DNA from: CAZWKI01 sp964634645
GTDB taxonomy: Bacteria; Patescibacteriota; Patescibacteriia; UBA1558; S5-K13
Assembly (NCBI GenBank): GCA_964634645.1
Contig: CAZWKI010000008.1
Span: 1 to 32,733, forward strand
Reading direction: 5' to 3'
DNA: 32,733 bases
Part shown: positions 9,035 through 17,900 of the stretch, in pieces
Numbering within the stretch: position 1 is the first letter of the stretch
Layout: every line of letters starts with the position of its first letter
Notes under the pieces: model-generated
The model's database searches: none
Told to the model about the DNA's origin: nothing
The model's input: the letters and a program-made list of their open reading frames with translations, nothing else
Made by a program: the position numbers and the translations under genes

Positions 9035-9706
9035 ATGAATTCATTCAAGCAAAAAACATTAAATAAACAAGGTCTTGGTCAGAAATTAAGTTTGGCAAGA
9101 GAAAAAAGGGGAATAAGCTTAAAAGATGCTTCAAAAATTTGCAAAATACCAGAAAAATATTTGGAATCATTAGAACAAGAAAAATGGAATAATTTACCAG
9201 GAGATGTTTATGCAAAAATGTTTTTGAAAAAATATTGTAGTTTTTTAAGAGTTCACTGTGGAATAAGCTTGGAAGAATACAAAAAGCGAGCACTTCAAGA
9301 ATCTTTAAAAAAAAACAATAGTAAAATCAAACAAAATAAGCCGCGATTATTTTTTGAAGGTCTTACAACACATCAGATAAGAAGAGTGCTTTTTGTGTTT
9401 GTAATATTTATATTATTATTATATATTTATTATGAAACAAGTAGGTATATGAGAGCCCCAAATCTTGAGATTTTTTATCCACCAAAAAATTATATAACAT
9501 CAGACAACTCTATAGATATAAAAGGCAAAACAGACCCAGAAGCAACAGTTTATATAAATGGAGACAATATGGAGATTGAAGAGTCTGGAGAATTTACTAA
9601 AAATGTAAAACTAAAAAAAGGAATTAATCAATTTGAAATAAAAAGTCAAAGAAAACATGGTCGCCAACAAAAAGAAAATGTTGTTGTTTTCAAAAAAGAA
9701 AATTAA
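9035..9706 (+). CDS. RodZ-like helix-turn-helix membrane protein
   Basis: A 223-residue protein with RodZ architecture. Residues 13-75 form a Cro/RodZ-type helix-turn-helix (LGQKLSLAREKRGISLKDAS, then a typical YLESLEQEKWNNLPGDVYAKMFLKKYC). One membrane helix lies at about 117-136 (VLFVFVIFILLLYIYY), followed by an extracytoplasmic beta domain (NLEIFYPPKNYITSDNSIDI and on) that resembles small Ig-like domains of envelope proteins. In well-studied bacteria RodZ links MreB to the membrane to set cell shape; whether this protein does so is unproven, and no mreB is visible here. It lies 18 bases after ftsK and 18 bases before recA, so cotranscription is likely. Domain calls are solid, function less so. 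Confidence 0.8.
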   Translation: MNSFKQKTLNKQGLGQKLSLAREKRGISLKDASKICKIPEKYLESLEQEKWNNLPGDVYAKMFLKKYCSFLRVHCGISLEEYKKRALQESLKKNNSKIKQNKPRLFFEGLTTHQIRRVLFVFVIFILLLYIYYETSRYMRAPNLEIFYPPKNYITSDNSIDIKGKTDPEATVYINGDNMEIEESGEFTKNVKLKKGINQFEIKSQRKHGRQQKENVVVFKKEN

Positions 9707-9724
9707 TCAATAATAAAGAATAAT

Positions 9725-10768
9725 ATGAAGAAGAAAGAAATTTCAACAACAAATGATGCTGGTGTTTCAAAGGCAAAGTTCAAAGCAGCTGAACAAGCAA
9801 TAGATCAAATTAGAGAAAAATTTGGAACCGGCTCTATTATGAAAATAGGAGATTCAACAGCAATAAATGTTGAAGCAATAAGCACGGGATGCTTGTCTCT
9901 TGATATTGCACTTGGTGTTGGCGGGGTGCCTCGTGGAAGAGTAATAGAATTATACGGACCAGAATCTTCTGGAAAGACAACTCTTGCACAACACATTATT
10001 GCAGAAGCACAGAAAAATGGAGGAATTGTCGCTTTTGTTGATGCTGAACATGCGCTTGATCCAAATTATGCAAAGCGAATAGGTGTAAATATTGATGACA
10101 TGATACTTTCTCAACCAGAGTCAGCAGAGCAAGCTCTTGAAATAGTTGAAACATTGGTGCGATCAAACGCAATTGACGTAATAGTGGTTGACTCAGTAGC
10201 AGCACTTGTTCCCCAGGCTGAAATAGATGGAGAAATGGGAGATCAACAGATTGGTCTTCAGGCTCGACTTATGAGTAAGGCGCTTAGAAAACTTACATCA
10301 ATTATTTCAAAGAGCAAAACGGTTCTCATTTTTATAAATCAGATTAGAATGAAGATAGGGGTATATTTTGGAAATCCAGAAACAACTCCTGGAGGAAAGG
10401 CGCTTAAATTTTATTCATCTGTAAGAATAGAGGTAAGAAAGGCGGCTATTATAAAAAAGAAAGAAGATATAATAGGAAATCGTGTAAACGTAAAAATTGT
10501 AAAAAACAAAGTTGCAGCACCTTTTACAACATGTCAGTTTGATATTTTATACAACGAAGGAATTTCTTCGGAAGGAGATTTGATAGATACCGGACTTAAC
10601 TATAATGTTATAGAAAAAAGTGGAAATTCATATTCCATGGGAGATGAAAAATTAGGAGTTGGAAGAGAGGCCGCAAGACTTTTTTTAAGAGGTAATGAAA
10701 AGTTAAAGAGCAAAATAAGAGAAGAGGTTTTAAAAAAAATAAAAGAAAATAGAGAAGTAAATGCATAA
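9725..10768 (+). CDS. recA: Recombinase RecA
   Basis: RecA forms filaments on single-stranded DNA and drives homologous pairing in recombinational repair; it also triggers LexA cleavage where LexA is present. The length, 347 residues, is normal. The N-terminal segment IREKFGTGSIMKIG is canonical, Walker A GPESSGKT is at 78-85, and the L1/L2 region has the expected DGEMGDQQIGLQARLMSKAL and then NPETTPGGKALKFYSS. The C-terminus is short and basic, not the long acidic tail of E. coli. No SOS box is evident upstream, and the gene sits inside an operon. Its last eight bases overlap the start of the flippase gene. Confidence 0.99.
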   Translation: MKKKEISTTNDAGVSKAKFKAAEQAIDQIREKFGTGSIMKIGDSTAINVEAISTGCLSLDIALGVGGVPRGRVIELYGPESSGKTTLAQHIIAEAQKNGGIVAFVDAEHALDPNYAKRIGVNIDDMILSQPESAEQALEIVETLVRSNAIDVIVVDSVAALVPQAEIDGEMGDQQIGLQARLMSKALRKLTSIISKSKTVLIFINQIRMKIGVYFGNPETTPGGKALKFYSSVRIEVRKAAIIKKKEDIIGNRVNVKIVKNKVAAPFTTCQFDILYNEGISSEGDLIDTGLNYNVIEKSGNSYSMGDEKLGVGREAARLFLRGNEKLKSKIREEVLKKIKENREVNA

Positions 10769-12206
10769 CCAAAGTTTACCAGTACAAAAAATAGCTCACA
10801 ATACAATAATTCAGATAGTAGGAAAAGCAGCCAACATTTTGATAGGAGTGTTGGCCATTGCTTTTTTAACTAGATATTTGTCACCCGACGGGTATGGAAA
10901 ATACACAACCGTACTTTCCTTTTTGCAAATATTTGGAATAATACTCGACTTCGGTCTTTATTTGGTTTTGCTTCAGGAAATTTCAAAAAAGAACGCTGAT
11001 AGAAATTATATTTTTAGCAATGTTTTAACGCTGAGAATAATTTCTGGACTTACCTTTTTCATAGTTGTTCCAATTTTGGTTTTGTTTTTTCCATATTCAA
11101 AAGATGTAAAACTTGGAATTGTTTTTACATCCGTTGCATTTTTTCTAAACGCCCTTATTCAGGTTTATGGGGCAATCTTTCAAAAAGAAATGACGATGTA
11201 TAAAGTTGTGCTCGCCGAAACTATTGCAAAAGTGTTTTTTCTCGGGTTAATTTTGCTATTTATATTTCTAAAAGGAAATTTAATACTTATTCTTATTGCA
11301 AATATTGTAAATGCAGCTGTTTTTTTCTTTATTTTGGCAAGAAATGCAAGAAAATATGTAAAATTTAAGTGGACTATAGACCTAGTATATTGGAAGGAAA
11401 TTTTAAGGCTATCTTGGCCAATAGCTATTACAACAATACTTAATTTGATTTATTTCAAAGCGGATACACTGATACTTTCTTTATATAAACCACAATCTCA
11501 TGTTGGTTTGTATGGTGCTGCTTATAAAGTTTTGGAAATTTTGACAACTCTCCCTCATTTAATTTTGGGACTTGTTTTGCCAATTTTTGCAATATATTGG
11601 TTTGAAAAAAGAAACGATGAATTAAAAAATATTTTTCAAAAGATTTTTAATATGTTTGTAATACTTACATTTATAATAGTAGTGATTTTTACCGCCGAAG
11701 CAAAGGGAATTATAAATTTTATTGCAGGAAAAGAATATGGTGCATCTGTTGGTTTATTAAAAATTTTGATTTGGCCAACTGTAATTATATTTTTTGGTTC
11801 ATTTTTTAACTATGGAATTATTGCAATTGAAAAACAAAAAAACCTAATAAAATATTTTTTGATATCAGCAGTTTTTGCAATGGCAGGATATTTGATATTT
11901 ATTCCAAGATTTTCTTATTATGGAGCAGCTTATATTACGCTTTTTGTTGAACTTCTTATGGCAATATTTTCATATTTTTTACTTAGAAAGCATACACAAT
12001 GGAAAGTTAATTTGAAATTGCTCTTTCAGGTTTTGTTTATATCCCTTTTTGTTTTTGCAATACTAGAATTTATAAGTTTTCATTTTATAATAGAGATAAT
12101 TATTGCCGGAATATTATATTTTGGATTATTGTTTATTTTCGGAATCATTTCAAGAGATTTAATAAAAGAAATTATAAAGCCAAAAAACAAAGAAATAAAT
12201 ATATAA
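10761..12206 (+). CDS. Wzx-type polysaccharide flippase (MOP superfamily)
   Basis: A 481-residue membrane protein with about 12-14 hydrophobic helices and little else. The N-terminus (NTIIQIVGKAANILIGVLAI, then FLTRYLSPDGYGKYTTVLSF) is typical of the polysaccharide biosynthesis/Wzx branch of the MOP exporters, which flip lipid-linked oligosaccharides across the membrane. Its ATG overlaps the end of recA by eight bases, suggesting coupled translation, and the ligase-like gene follows after four bases. The two together point to export and polymerisation or attachment of a surface glycan. The substrate cannot be told from the sequence, and no glycosyltransferases lie within the window. Confidence 0.88.
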   Translation: MHNQSLPVQKIAHNTIIQIVGKAANILIGVLAIAFLTRYLSPDGYGKYTTVLSFLQIFGIILDFGLYLVLLQEISKKNADRNYIFSNVLTLRIISGLTFFIVVPILVLFFPYSKDVKLGIVFTSVAFFLNALIQVYGAIFQKEMTMYKVVLAETIAKVFFLGLILLFIFLKGNLILILIANIVNAAVFFFILARNARKYVKFKWTIDLVYWKEILRLSWPIAITTILNLIYFKADTLILSLYKPQSHVGLYGAAYKVLEILTTLPHLILGLVLPIFAIYWFEKRNDELKNIFQKIFNMFVILTFIIVVIFTAEAKGIINFIAGKEYGASVGLLKILIWPTVIIFFGSFFNYGIIAIEKQKNLIKYFLISAVFAMAGYLIFIPRFSYYGAAYITLFVELLMAIFSYFLLRKHTQWKVNLKLLFQVLFISLFVFAILEFISFHFIIEIIIAGILYFGLLFIFGIISRDLIKEIIKPKNKEINI

Positions 12207-12210
12207 AAAT

Positions 12211-13545
12211 ATGTTTGGAACAACAATACTTCTTATCATCATTTTATTTGTGCTTCTTGCAATAAAGAATTTTGATTTTGCAATTTATTTTGTTTTCGTT
12301 CTTCTTCCTACATATAGAGTTCAGTTTAGCGTTTTTGAAGTACCGATGAATTTGTTATCAGTTTTCATTTGGATCATTGTGTTTGTTTGGATTATAAAAA
12401 ATATCAAAAGCATCTTGTTGTCTTTTAAAAGTATATTATTAAATCCAAAAAGCGCTATTTTAAGAAAAAACATTTTAGAGAACTTTAGATGGCCGATTGT
12501 ATTGATATTAATTAGTTCAATGATTTCTGTCTTTGTTTCTTATGATATGACAAAAGCATTAGGACTGTTTAAGTCATATTTTCTAGAATCAATATTTTTC
12601 TTCATCGTTTTGATTTATACCATAAAAACAAAAAAACAATTCAAAAATATTATTTATTCACTCGGAATGCTTAGTATTTTTATTTTTATAATTTCTTTGT
12701 ATCAGAAATTAAGCGGAAACTTTACTTTTAACACAACGGGAATTATTGAAGATGGTCGCGTGATAAGTTTTTTTGGATACCCAAATGCAAACGGACTTAT
12801 ATTGTTGCCAATATTTTTCTTGAATTTAATAAACTTGTTTGAAGATAAAAAATTGTATTTAAAAATTTTTAATTCTCTTATTTTTGTATTTGCATGTCTT
12901 ACAATATTTTGGTCAAAATCAGAGAGTGCAATTATTGCAATCATTGGAACTTTGTTAATTTTCGCTTTATTTAAACTATTTAACAAAAAGAAGCTTTTTG
13001 TTTTTATCTCAATGATAATTTTAGCAATTTCAATTTTATTTCCATTTATTACAAAATCTCCAAAGAATATTGATTTGCCAAACTCGAGAGAATATTCTAT
13101 GAAAGAAAAACTTTTATTGCAAGATTTATCTGGCCAAATTAGAAGACAGATGTATGGCGAAACAAAAAAATTAATTTTGGAAAAGCCTATTTTTGGATCA
13201 GGTCTAAATGGGTTTCAAAAAGATTCAAGCAAATACCATAAGTATGATTATATAGAAATATTTTTGTACCCACATTCAATATTTTTGAATTTTTGGATTG
13301 CGATAGGAATATTTGGAATGCTTGGATTTATTTGGCTGATAATTTTGCTTTTAAATAGAGCAACAAAAGAATATTTTAATGGTTCAAAAGAGCAAATTTT
13401 TGTTCTTCTTACAATGCTTGCAATTATAATTCAAGGAATAGTTGAAGTTCCGTATTTTAAAAACGATTTGAGCATTGTTTGGTGGCTTGTTTTTCTAGGA
13501 TTTACTGTATTTAAAAATGAAAAAAAGAAATTTATTGAAGTTTAA
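12211..13545 (+). CDS. O-antigen ligase/polymerase-like membrane protein (Wzy_C family)
   Basis: A 444-residue protein with about ten membrane helices. The conserved Wzy_C feature is a large loop with IFGSGLNGF and then YPHSIFLNFWIAIGIFG near residues 328-370, matching the G.G...F...PH...L pattern of WaaL and Wzy proteins. These either polymerise flipped glycan units or attach them to a lipid or protein acceptor; sequence alone does not separate the two. The N-terminal helices diverge, as is usual. It is the last gene of the ftsK-recA run and is followed by a strong terminator. Confidence 0.82.
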   Translation: MFGTTILLIIILFVLLAIKNFDFAIYFVFVLLPTYRVQFSVFEVPMNLLSVFIWIIVFVWIIKNIKSILLSFKSILLNPKSAILRKNILENFRWPIVLILISSMISVFVSYDMTKALGLFKSYFLESIFFFIVLIYTIKTKKQFKNIIYSLGMLSIFIFIISLYQKLSGNFTFNTTGIIEDGRVISFFGYPNANGLILLPIFFLNLINLFEDKKLYLKIFNSLIFVFACLTIFWSKSESAIIAIIGTLLIFALFKLFNKKKLFVFISMIILAISILFPFITKSPKNIDLPNSREYSMKEKLLLQDLSGQIRRQMYGETKKLILEKPIFGSGLNGFQKDSSKYHKYDYIEIFLYPHSIFLNFWIAIGIFGMLGFIWLIILLLNRATKEYFNGSKEQIFVLLTMLAIIIQGIVEVPYFKNDLSIVWWLVFLGFTVFKNEKKKFIEV

Positions 13546-13565
13546 TGTTTTTTGTATTGTTGTCA

Positions 13566-13595
13566 GCCACGTAGCGACTTAGTTACGTGGTTTTT
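13566..13595 (+). terminator. Intrinsic terminator of the ftsK-recA-flippase-ligase run
   Basis: CCACGTAGC (13567-13575) pairs with GTTACGTGG (13582-13590), nine pairs with one G-U, loop GACTTA, then five T's. Confidence 0.92.
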
Positions 13596-13600
13596 GTAAT

Positions 13601-13630
13601 TTGAGTAAATGTCTTTATATTTGTTATAAT
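13601..13630 (+). promoter_or_regulatory. Promoter of the SIMPL gene
   Basis: TTGAGT (13601-13606), 18 bases, TATAAT (13625-13630), with TGT before the -10 (extended -10). A start near 13637 leaves a leader of about 124 nt. Confidence 0.7.
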
Positions 13631-13666
13631 ATATAAAAGTGCAAGTTAATAATTAATTAATTAGAT

Positions 13667-13748
13667 TTCAGATTGTAGGTTTCAGGTTTTAAAAAATAAT
13701 ATTCCTGAAAACTGAAAACTGAAAATTATCTACCTGTCGGCAGACAGG
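13667..13748 (+). repeat. Leader repeats: tandem CTGAAAA units and a CCTGTC hairpin
   Basis: TTTCAGG (13680-13686) is complementary to CCTGAAA (13714-13720), which begins a run of three CTGAAAA-like units. Just before the gene, CCTGTC (13733-13738) pairs with GACAGG (13743-13748) around GGCA; this element ends 12 bases before the ATG. I recall very similar CCTGTC/GGCA elements scattered between genes in Patescibacteria genomes, so this may be a dispersed repeat. Confidence 0.55.
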
Positions 13749-13760
13749 AAAACTAATAAT

Positions 13761-14516
13761 ATGGAAGAACAAAAAAGCAAATCAAAAATAATTTTAATGA
13801 TTTTATCAGTTTTAATTCTGGGAGCTATTGTAATAGTTTCAATTTTGCGAGACAGAATTGTAAATCAAAACCAATTTCAAATTTCTGTTGTGGGACAAGG
13901 AAGGGTTTCTTATACGCCAGACACTGCAAACATAACACTTGGAGTCCAGGTGGATAAGGTTTTTAAAGCAGAAGAAGCATTAAATCAGTTGAATCAAAAA
14001 ACAGACAAAATAATCCAAGTTATATCAGGTCTTGGAATTGCAAAAGAAGATATCAAAACACAAAACTATTCTCTCTATGGAAATTATGATTATGTGTCAG
14101 GTGTTTCAAGGGTTTCCGGATATAATGCAAATCAAAGCATAGTAATAAAAGTAAGAGACATAGAAAAAAATCAAGATTTGATTTCTCGCGTAATATCAGA
14201 GGCAACTCGTGCTGGTGCAAATCAGATAAACGGGGTTGTTTTTGAAAATTCAAATATAGACAGTTTAAAACAAGAAGCAAGAATAAAAGCAATATCAAGT
14301 GCTAGAGAAAAATCAAAAGACATTGAAAATGCTATGGGAGTCAAACTCGGTAAAATAGTTGGAATGTGGGAAAATTATATTTCACCAATGCCAGAATCTG
14401 CATATTCTGATTATGGAAAAGGCGGAATGGGCGCTGCTTCATCAGTAAGCCCAACAATTCCAACAGGAACATATGAAGTTTTGGTAGAAGTAAATTTGAG
14501 TTACAAGCTCAAGTAA
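13761..14516 (+). CDS. SIMPL (DUF541) domain protein
   Basis: A 251-residue protein with an N-terminal membrane anchor (about residues 10-29, IILMILSVLILGAIVIVS) and an outward-facing SIMPL domain. The family signature is clear: ISVVGQGRVSYTPDTANITL near residue 40, then alternating strands and helices, and VSGYNANQSIVIKVRDIEK. SIMPL/DUF541 proteins, such as BP26/OMP28, assemble into rings or channel-like particles, but their cell role is poorly known. The gene has its own promoter and terminator and stands alone. Confidence 0.9.
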   Translation: MEEQKSKSKIILMILSVLILGAIVIVSILRDRIVNQNQFQISVVGQGRVSYTPDTANITLGVQVDKVFKAEEALNQLNQKTDKIIQVISGLGIAKEDIKTQNYSLYGNYDYVSGVSRVSGYNANQSIVIKVRDIEKNQDLISRVISEATRAGANQINGVVFENSNIDSLKQEARIKAISSAREKSKDIENAMGVKLGKIVGMWENYISPMPESAYSDYGKGGMGAASSVSPTIPTGTYEVLVEVNLSYKLK

Positions 14517-14530
14517 ATTATTTTAAAATA

Positions 14531-14563
14531 AACCCCATTGAGTTAAAATCAGTGGGGTTTTTT
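14531..14563 (+). terminator. Intrinsic terminator
   Basis: AACCCCATTGA (14531-14541) pairs with TCAGTGGGGTT (14549-14559) with one G-U pair, then a T-run. Confidence 0.92.
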
Positions 14564-14577
14564 GATTTACGAAATTT

Positions 14578-14586
14578 TGCTATAAT
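14578..14586 (+). promoter_or_regulatory. Extended -10 promoter of the transglycosylase-like gene
   Basis: TG-C-TATAAT with TATAAT at 14581-14586; the -35 is weak. The predicted start near 14593 gives a 75-nt leader. Confidence 0.6.
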
Positions 14587-14667
14587 GAACTTATGAGATA
14601 TGAAACCCAATAGAAAAAGTCTTTTGGTTATTATCTTTTACGCTAAAAATAAAATAAAAACAAATTT

Positions 14668-16905
14668 ATGTTATATAAAACCAATAAAAATAAAATCAAT
14701 AAAATAAAAATAATATTTTTTACAGTTTTTTTATTAATTTTCTTTTCATATTTTTTGACAAATCAAATTCGCTCTCAAGAGTATGATCCTGATTTTGCAA
14801 AAGGAAGAATTATTTCTAATTTTCAGATGTTTGATTATAATTCAATGAATGTATTTCAGATTCAGAGTTTTTTGCAAAGCAAAAATTCATATCTTGCAAG
14901 CTATGTGACGCCAGACTATCAAGATATTACAAAGACGGCAGCAGAAATTATTTATGATGCAGCACAACGATACCAAGTAAATCCAAAATATATTTTAGTG
15001 ACACTTCAGAAAGAACAGGGGCTTATTCAAATGGAAAATCCCACACAAAAAAGATTGGATTGGGCGGCAGGATATGCCGTGTGTGATTCTTGTTCAACGG
15101 ATGATCCAAAGATTCAGAAATATAAGGGATTTGGAAAACAAGTTGATAATACTGCTGGTGCAATGAGATTTTATAATGATAAAAGTGGAGTTTATGAGTT
15201 TATTAAAAAAGCAGGAATTCCTTATAATATAGACGGAGAGCAAATTATTTTTGAAACACAGGCAACTGCAAATCTCTATACATATACTCCACACATTCAT
15301 GGAAATTATACTTTTTGGCGTATATGGCAAAGATATTTTGGTGATCCACTTTCGTCATCAAGAGAAGCAAACGCCAGTATTTATACAGGATACATGGCAC
15401 AAGTAATAGACACAGGAGAAAAAATTGTAAATGTGAATGAAGGAGAAAAAGCATATTTTTGGATAGAATATTTAAATATTGGTACAATGCCCTGGATAAA
15501 CGAAGACGAGAAAAGCCTGTATCTCATAGATACAAAATACAAAGCATCAATTCCAATAATTTCTCAAACAAGTGTATTTAGCTTAAGCACTTCAACTCAA
15601 AAAGATATAAAAGTATATTCACAAAAACGTATTGTAAATCCAGGCGAGGTTTTGAGAATCACAATTCCTGTTGATCCAAATTACAACAAGAGCGAGCCAC
15701 ATAACTATATGCTTGTTTATGGAGGAAAGGGGTGGTTTGCTGACTCTGATGCAAGTTTCAATGTTGTAAGAAAATTTCGTTATGAAGGAGAATATCAAAG
15801 TGGTATTGATAAAAGTTTAGAATTACTAAAAAAATATACCTTTACTATAAAATACAAAAATACAGGAACAATGACCTGGAATAAGAGTGACACAAAACTT
15901 CAGTTTATAGATTTGAACGGAAAAATGAATTATGTGAGCATGACAAATACAAGGGTTGCACCAGGACAAATTGCAAGTTTTGTATTTTCTGATATTCCAA
16001 AAAATGTAGGTGACCAGGAATACAAGCTATCTCTTTACAAAGTAATAACATCTTCAAAGATGAATAAATTTCCTGCAGGAGACGCAAATATAAAAGTAAA
16101 CATTTCATCAAAATACGGAGCAAAGCTTTTAGAAAAAAATGTTCCAAGTGAAATGAAACCGGGAGAGATACGAAAAGTTACTTTGAAATTTAAAAATGTT
16201 GGAAAAGAAAAATGGACCAAAAGTCTTGTGCTTCGGGCATATAGCAAAATAAGCCCATTCACTAGAAGTGGTTTTTATGATAGCTCTTGGTCATCTTCTT
16301 ATGCAATTGATGAAATAAGTGGAACTATAAATCCAGGACAAGATTACACGTTTACCTTTAATTTGAAAGCACCAAAGACAATTGCCAAATATCCGCTTTA
16401 CTTGCAACTAGAGTGGGGAAATAAATACGAAGAAATTGTTATAGACGACACACTTTCAAAGAAGTTTATAATTGATGTAAAAAAAGATGTAGTATCAGGC
16501 AACACAAATTCAAGTGCAGTTGTAAATACAACAAGAGCAGCATCTCTTGTTGCTGTAAATATGCCAGAGAGCATGAAGTCGGGAGAGATAAAGGAAATTG
16601 CATTAATACTAAAAAATACAGGAACAGAAAAATGGGACGAGAACACGGTCTTAAGAAGCTACAAGAGTTTAAGTCCATTTTCTGGAAGTTATTTTTATGA
16701 TTCTTCTTGGATATCTTCTATGGCAATAAGTAAAATAAAAGGAATTGTAAATCCAGGAGAGCAGTATACTTTTATATTTAAATTAAAAGCGCCAATAACA
16801 AAAAAACAATACCCAGTTTATTTTCAACTAGAGTACGGAAGCAGGTATGAGGAAATTTTAATAGACAATAGGAAATCTAGGTCATTTAATATAAGCGTAA
16901 TATAA
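14668..16905 (+). CDS. Membrane-anchored transglycosylase-like protein with four Ig-like repeats
   Basis: A 745-residue exported protein. Residues 13-33 are a signal or anchor helix. Residues 55-225 look like a lysozyme/SLT-type fold: YQVNPKYILVTLQKEQGLIQ puts a candidate catalytic glutamate at E116, as in transglycosylases (VNP..LL....QES). The segment YAVCDSCSTDDPKIQKYKGF and on recalls a domain in actinobacterial cell-surface proteins with the same LVTLQKEQ core. From 235 onward come four beta domains with the N-G-x-x-x-W pattern of NBR1-type Ig domains; the last two (about 480-607 and 621-745) are close relatives of each other (PFTRSGFYDSSW and PFSGSYFYDSSW). It probably binds or cuts peptidoglycan; enzymatic activity is inference. 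The CorA gene follows after four bases. Confidence 0.75.
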   Translation: MLYKTNKNKINKIKIIFFTVFLLIFFSYFLTNQIRSQEYDPDFAKGRIISNFQMFDYNSMNVFQIQSFLQSKNSYLASYVTPDYQDITKTAAEIIYDAAQRYQVNPKYILVTLQKEQGLIQMENPTQKRLDWAAGYAVCDSCSTDDPKIQKYKGFGKQVDNTAGAMRFYNDKSGVYEFIKKAGIPYNIDGEQIIFETQATANLYTYTPHIHGNYTFWRIWQRYFGDPLSSSREANASIYTGYMAQVIDTGEKIVNVNEGEKAYFWIEYLNIGTMPWINEDEKSLYLIDTKYKASIPIISQTSVFSLSTSTQKDIKVYSQKRIVNPGEVLRITIPVDPNYNKSEPHNYMLVYGGKGWFADSDASFNVVRKFRYEGEYQSGIDKSLELLKKYTFTIKYKNTGTMTWNKSDTKLQFIDLNGKMNYVSMTNTRVAPGQIASFVFSDIPKNVGDQEYKLSLYKVITSSKMNKFPAGDANIKVNISSKYGAKLLEKNVPSEMKPGEIRKVTLKFKNVGKEKWTKSLVLRAYSKISPFTRSGFYDSSWSSSYAIDEISGTINPGQDYTFTFNLKAPKTIAKYPLYLQLEWGNKYEEIVIDDTLSKKFIIDVKKDVVSGNTNSSAVVNTTRAASLVAVNMPESMKSGEIKEIALILKNTGTEKWDENTVLRSYKSLSPFSGSYFYDSSWISSMAISKIKGIVNPGEQYTFIFKLKAPITKKQYPVYFQLEYGSRYEEILIDNRKSRSFNISVI

Positions 16906-16909
16906 AGAA

Positions 16910-17842
16910 ATGATTAATATTTATTTCAAATCCATAAAGAGCAGGCGCTTTGAAAAAATAAATGAACCGCGAGACGGATCTTGGATTAATATAGAAAATG
17001 TTACAAAAGAAGATTTGGGTGTTATATCAAAAATTACAGGATTGAATAAGCGTGATTTGAAAGATTGTCTTGATCCATATGAACTTCCTCGTATAGAACG
17101 CCAAGAAGGAAATAATCTTATTATATTTTTGAGAAGTCCAAGGAAAAATACTAAAGAAGAAGAATTTCTTTATACTCACCCTATTACCATAATAATAAAT
17201 GATAGATATTTTATAACTTCTTCAATAGCTAGAAGCAGAACAACATCAAATATTTTAAAAAAAAGCGTAGACTACTCTACAACGCAAAGAGGGAAGTTTT
17301 TAATATACATTCTTTTGAAAATTTCTCAAAGATTTAATAAAGAAATAAAAAATGTTAGAAATACGGTTTTGTCTCAAAAAGTTAATTTGAAAAACATAAA
17401 AGATTCAGATATTTCTAAATTGGTAGAAAATGAAGATATTCTTACTGAATATATTGCAGCGCTTGTGCCAATGAGAAATGTATTAGAAACTCTTGCAGGT
17501 TCTTCCTATATTAATTTTCATGAAGAAGACAAAGATCTTTTTCAGGACGTTTCTATTGCAATGAAGCAATGTGTAGATATATGTAATATAAATATAAAAA
17601 GTATTCAATCACTTCGTGATTCCTATCAGATAATTTTCACAAATAGATTAAATAGAACAATAAAGTTTTTGACAGCATTTACTATTTTGATGACAATACC
17701 AACCACAATAGCAAGTTTTTTTGGAATGAATGTTGGTATTCCTCTTGCTTCAAAACCCCATGCATTTTTGGATATAATAATAATTTCAGTTTTTGTCATG
17801 ACCGCGTCTTTCTATATCTTCGTAAGAAAAAAGTGGCTATAG
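16910..17842 (+). CDS. CorA-family divalent metal ion channel
   Basis: A 310-residue protein of the CorA/Alr1 type, pentameric channels that take up Mg2+ and sometimes Co2+ or Zn2+. The N-terminal alpha/beta cytoplasmic domain is followed by a long helix and two C-terminal membrane helices. Between them sits the diagnostic pore motif G272-M273-N274, followed by VGIP. The C-terminus is basic (VRKKWL), facing the cytoplasm as expected. The gene starts four bases after the transglycosylase-like gene and ends in TAG, so the two are likely one transcript. Confidence 0.93.
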   Translation: MINIYFKSIKSRRFEKINEPRDGSWINIENVTKEDLGVISKITGLNKRDLKDCLDPYELPRIERQEGNNLIIFLRSPRKNTKEEEFLYTHPITIIINDRYFITSSIARSRTTSNILKKSVDYSTTQRGKFLIYILLKISQRFNKEIKNVRNTVLSQKVNLKNIKDSDISKLVENEDILTEYIAALVPMRNVLETLAGSSYINFHEEDKDLFQDVSIAMKQCVDICNINIKSIQSLRDSYQIIFTNRLNRTIKFLTAFTILMTIPTTIASFFGMNVGIPLASKPHAFLDIIIISVFVMTASFYIFVRKKWL

Positions 17843-17865
17843 GTTTTTAGTGGACGAATAATTAT

Positions 17866-17894
17866 TTGACAAAATTATCAAAATAGTGTATAAT
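17866..17894 (+). promoter_or_regulatory. Perfect consensus promoter giving a leaderless mRNA
   Basis: TTGACA (17866-17871) and TATAAT (17889-17894) are 17 bases apart. The start of transcription, about seven bases after the -10, falls on the ATG at 17901. Confidence 0.88.
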
Positions 17895-17900
17895 TTAAAT

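Noticed and set aside
17886..17900. GTG start of the CAP-domain gene
   Set aside because: The -10 box TATAAT lies within the five codons after it, so the transcript cannot include it; ATG 17901 fits.
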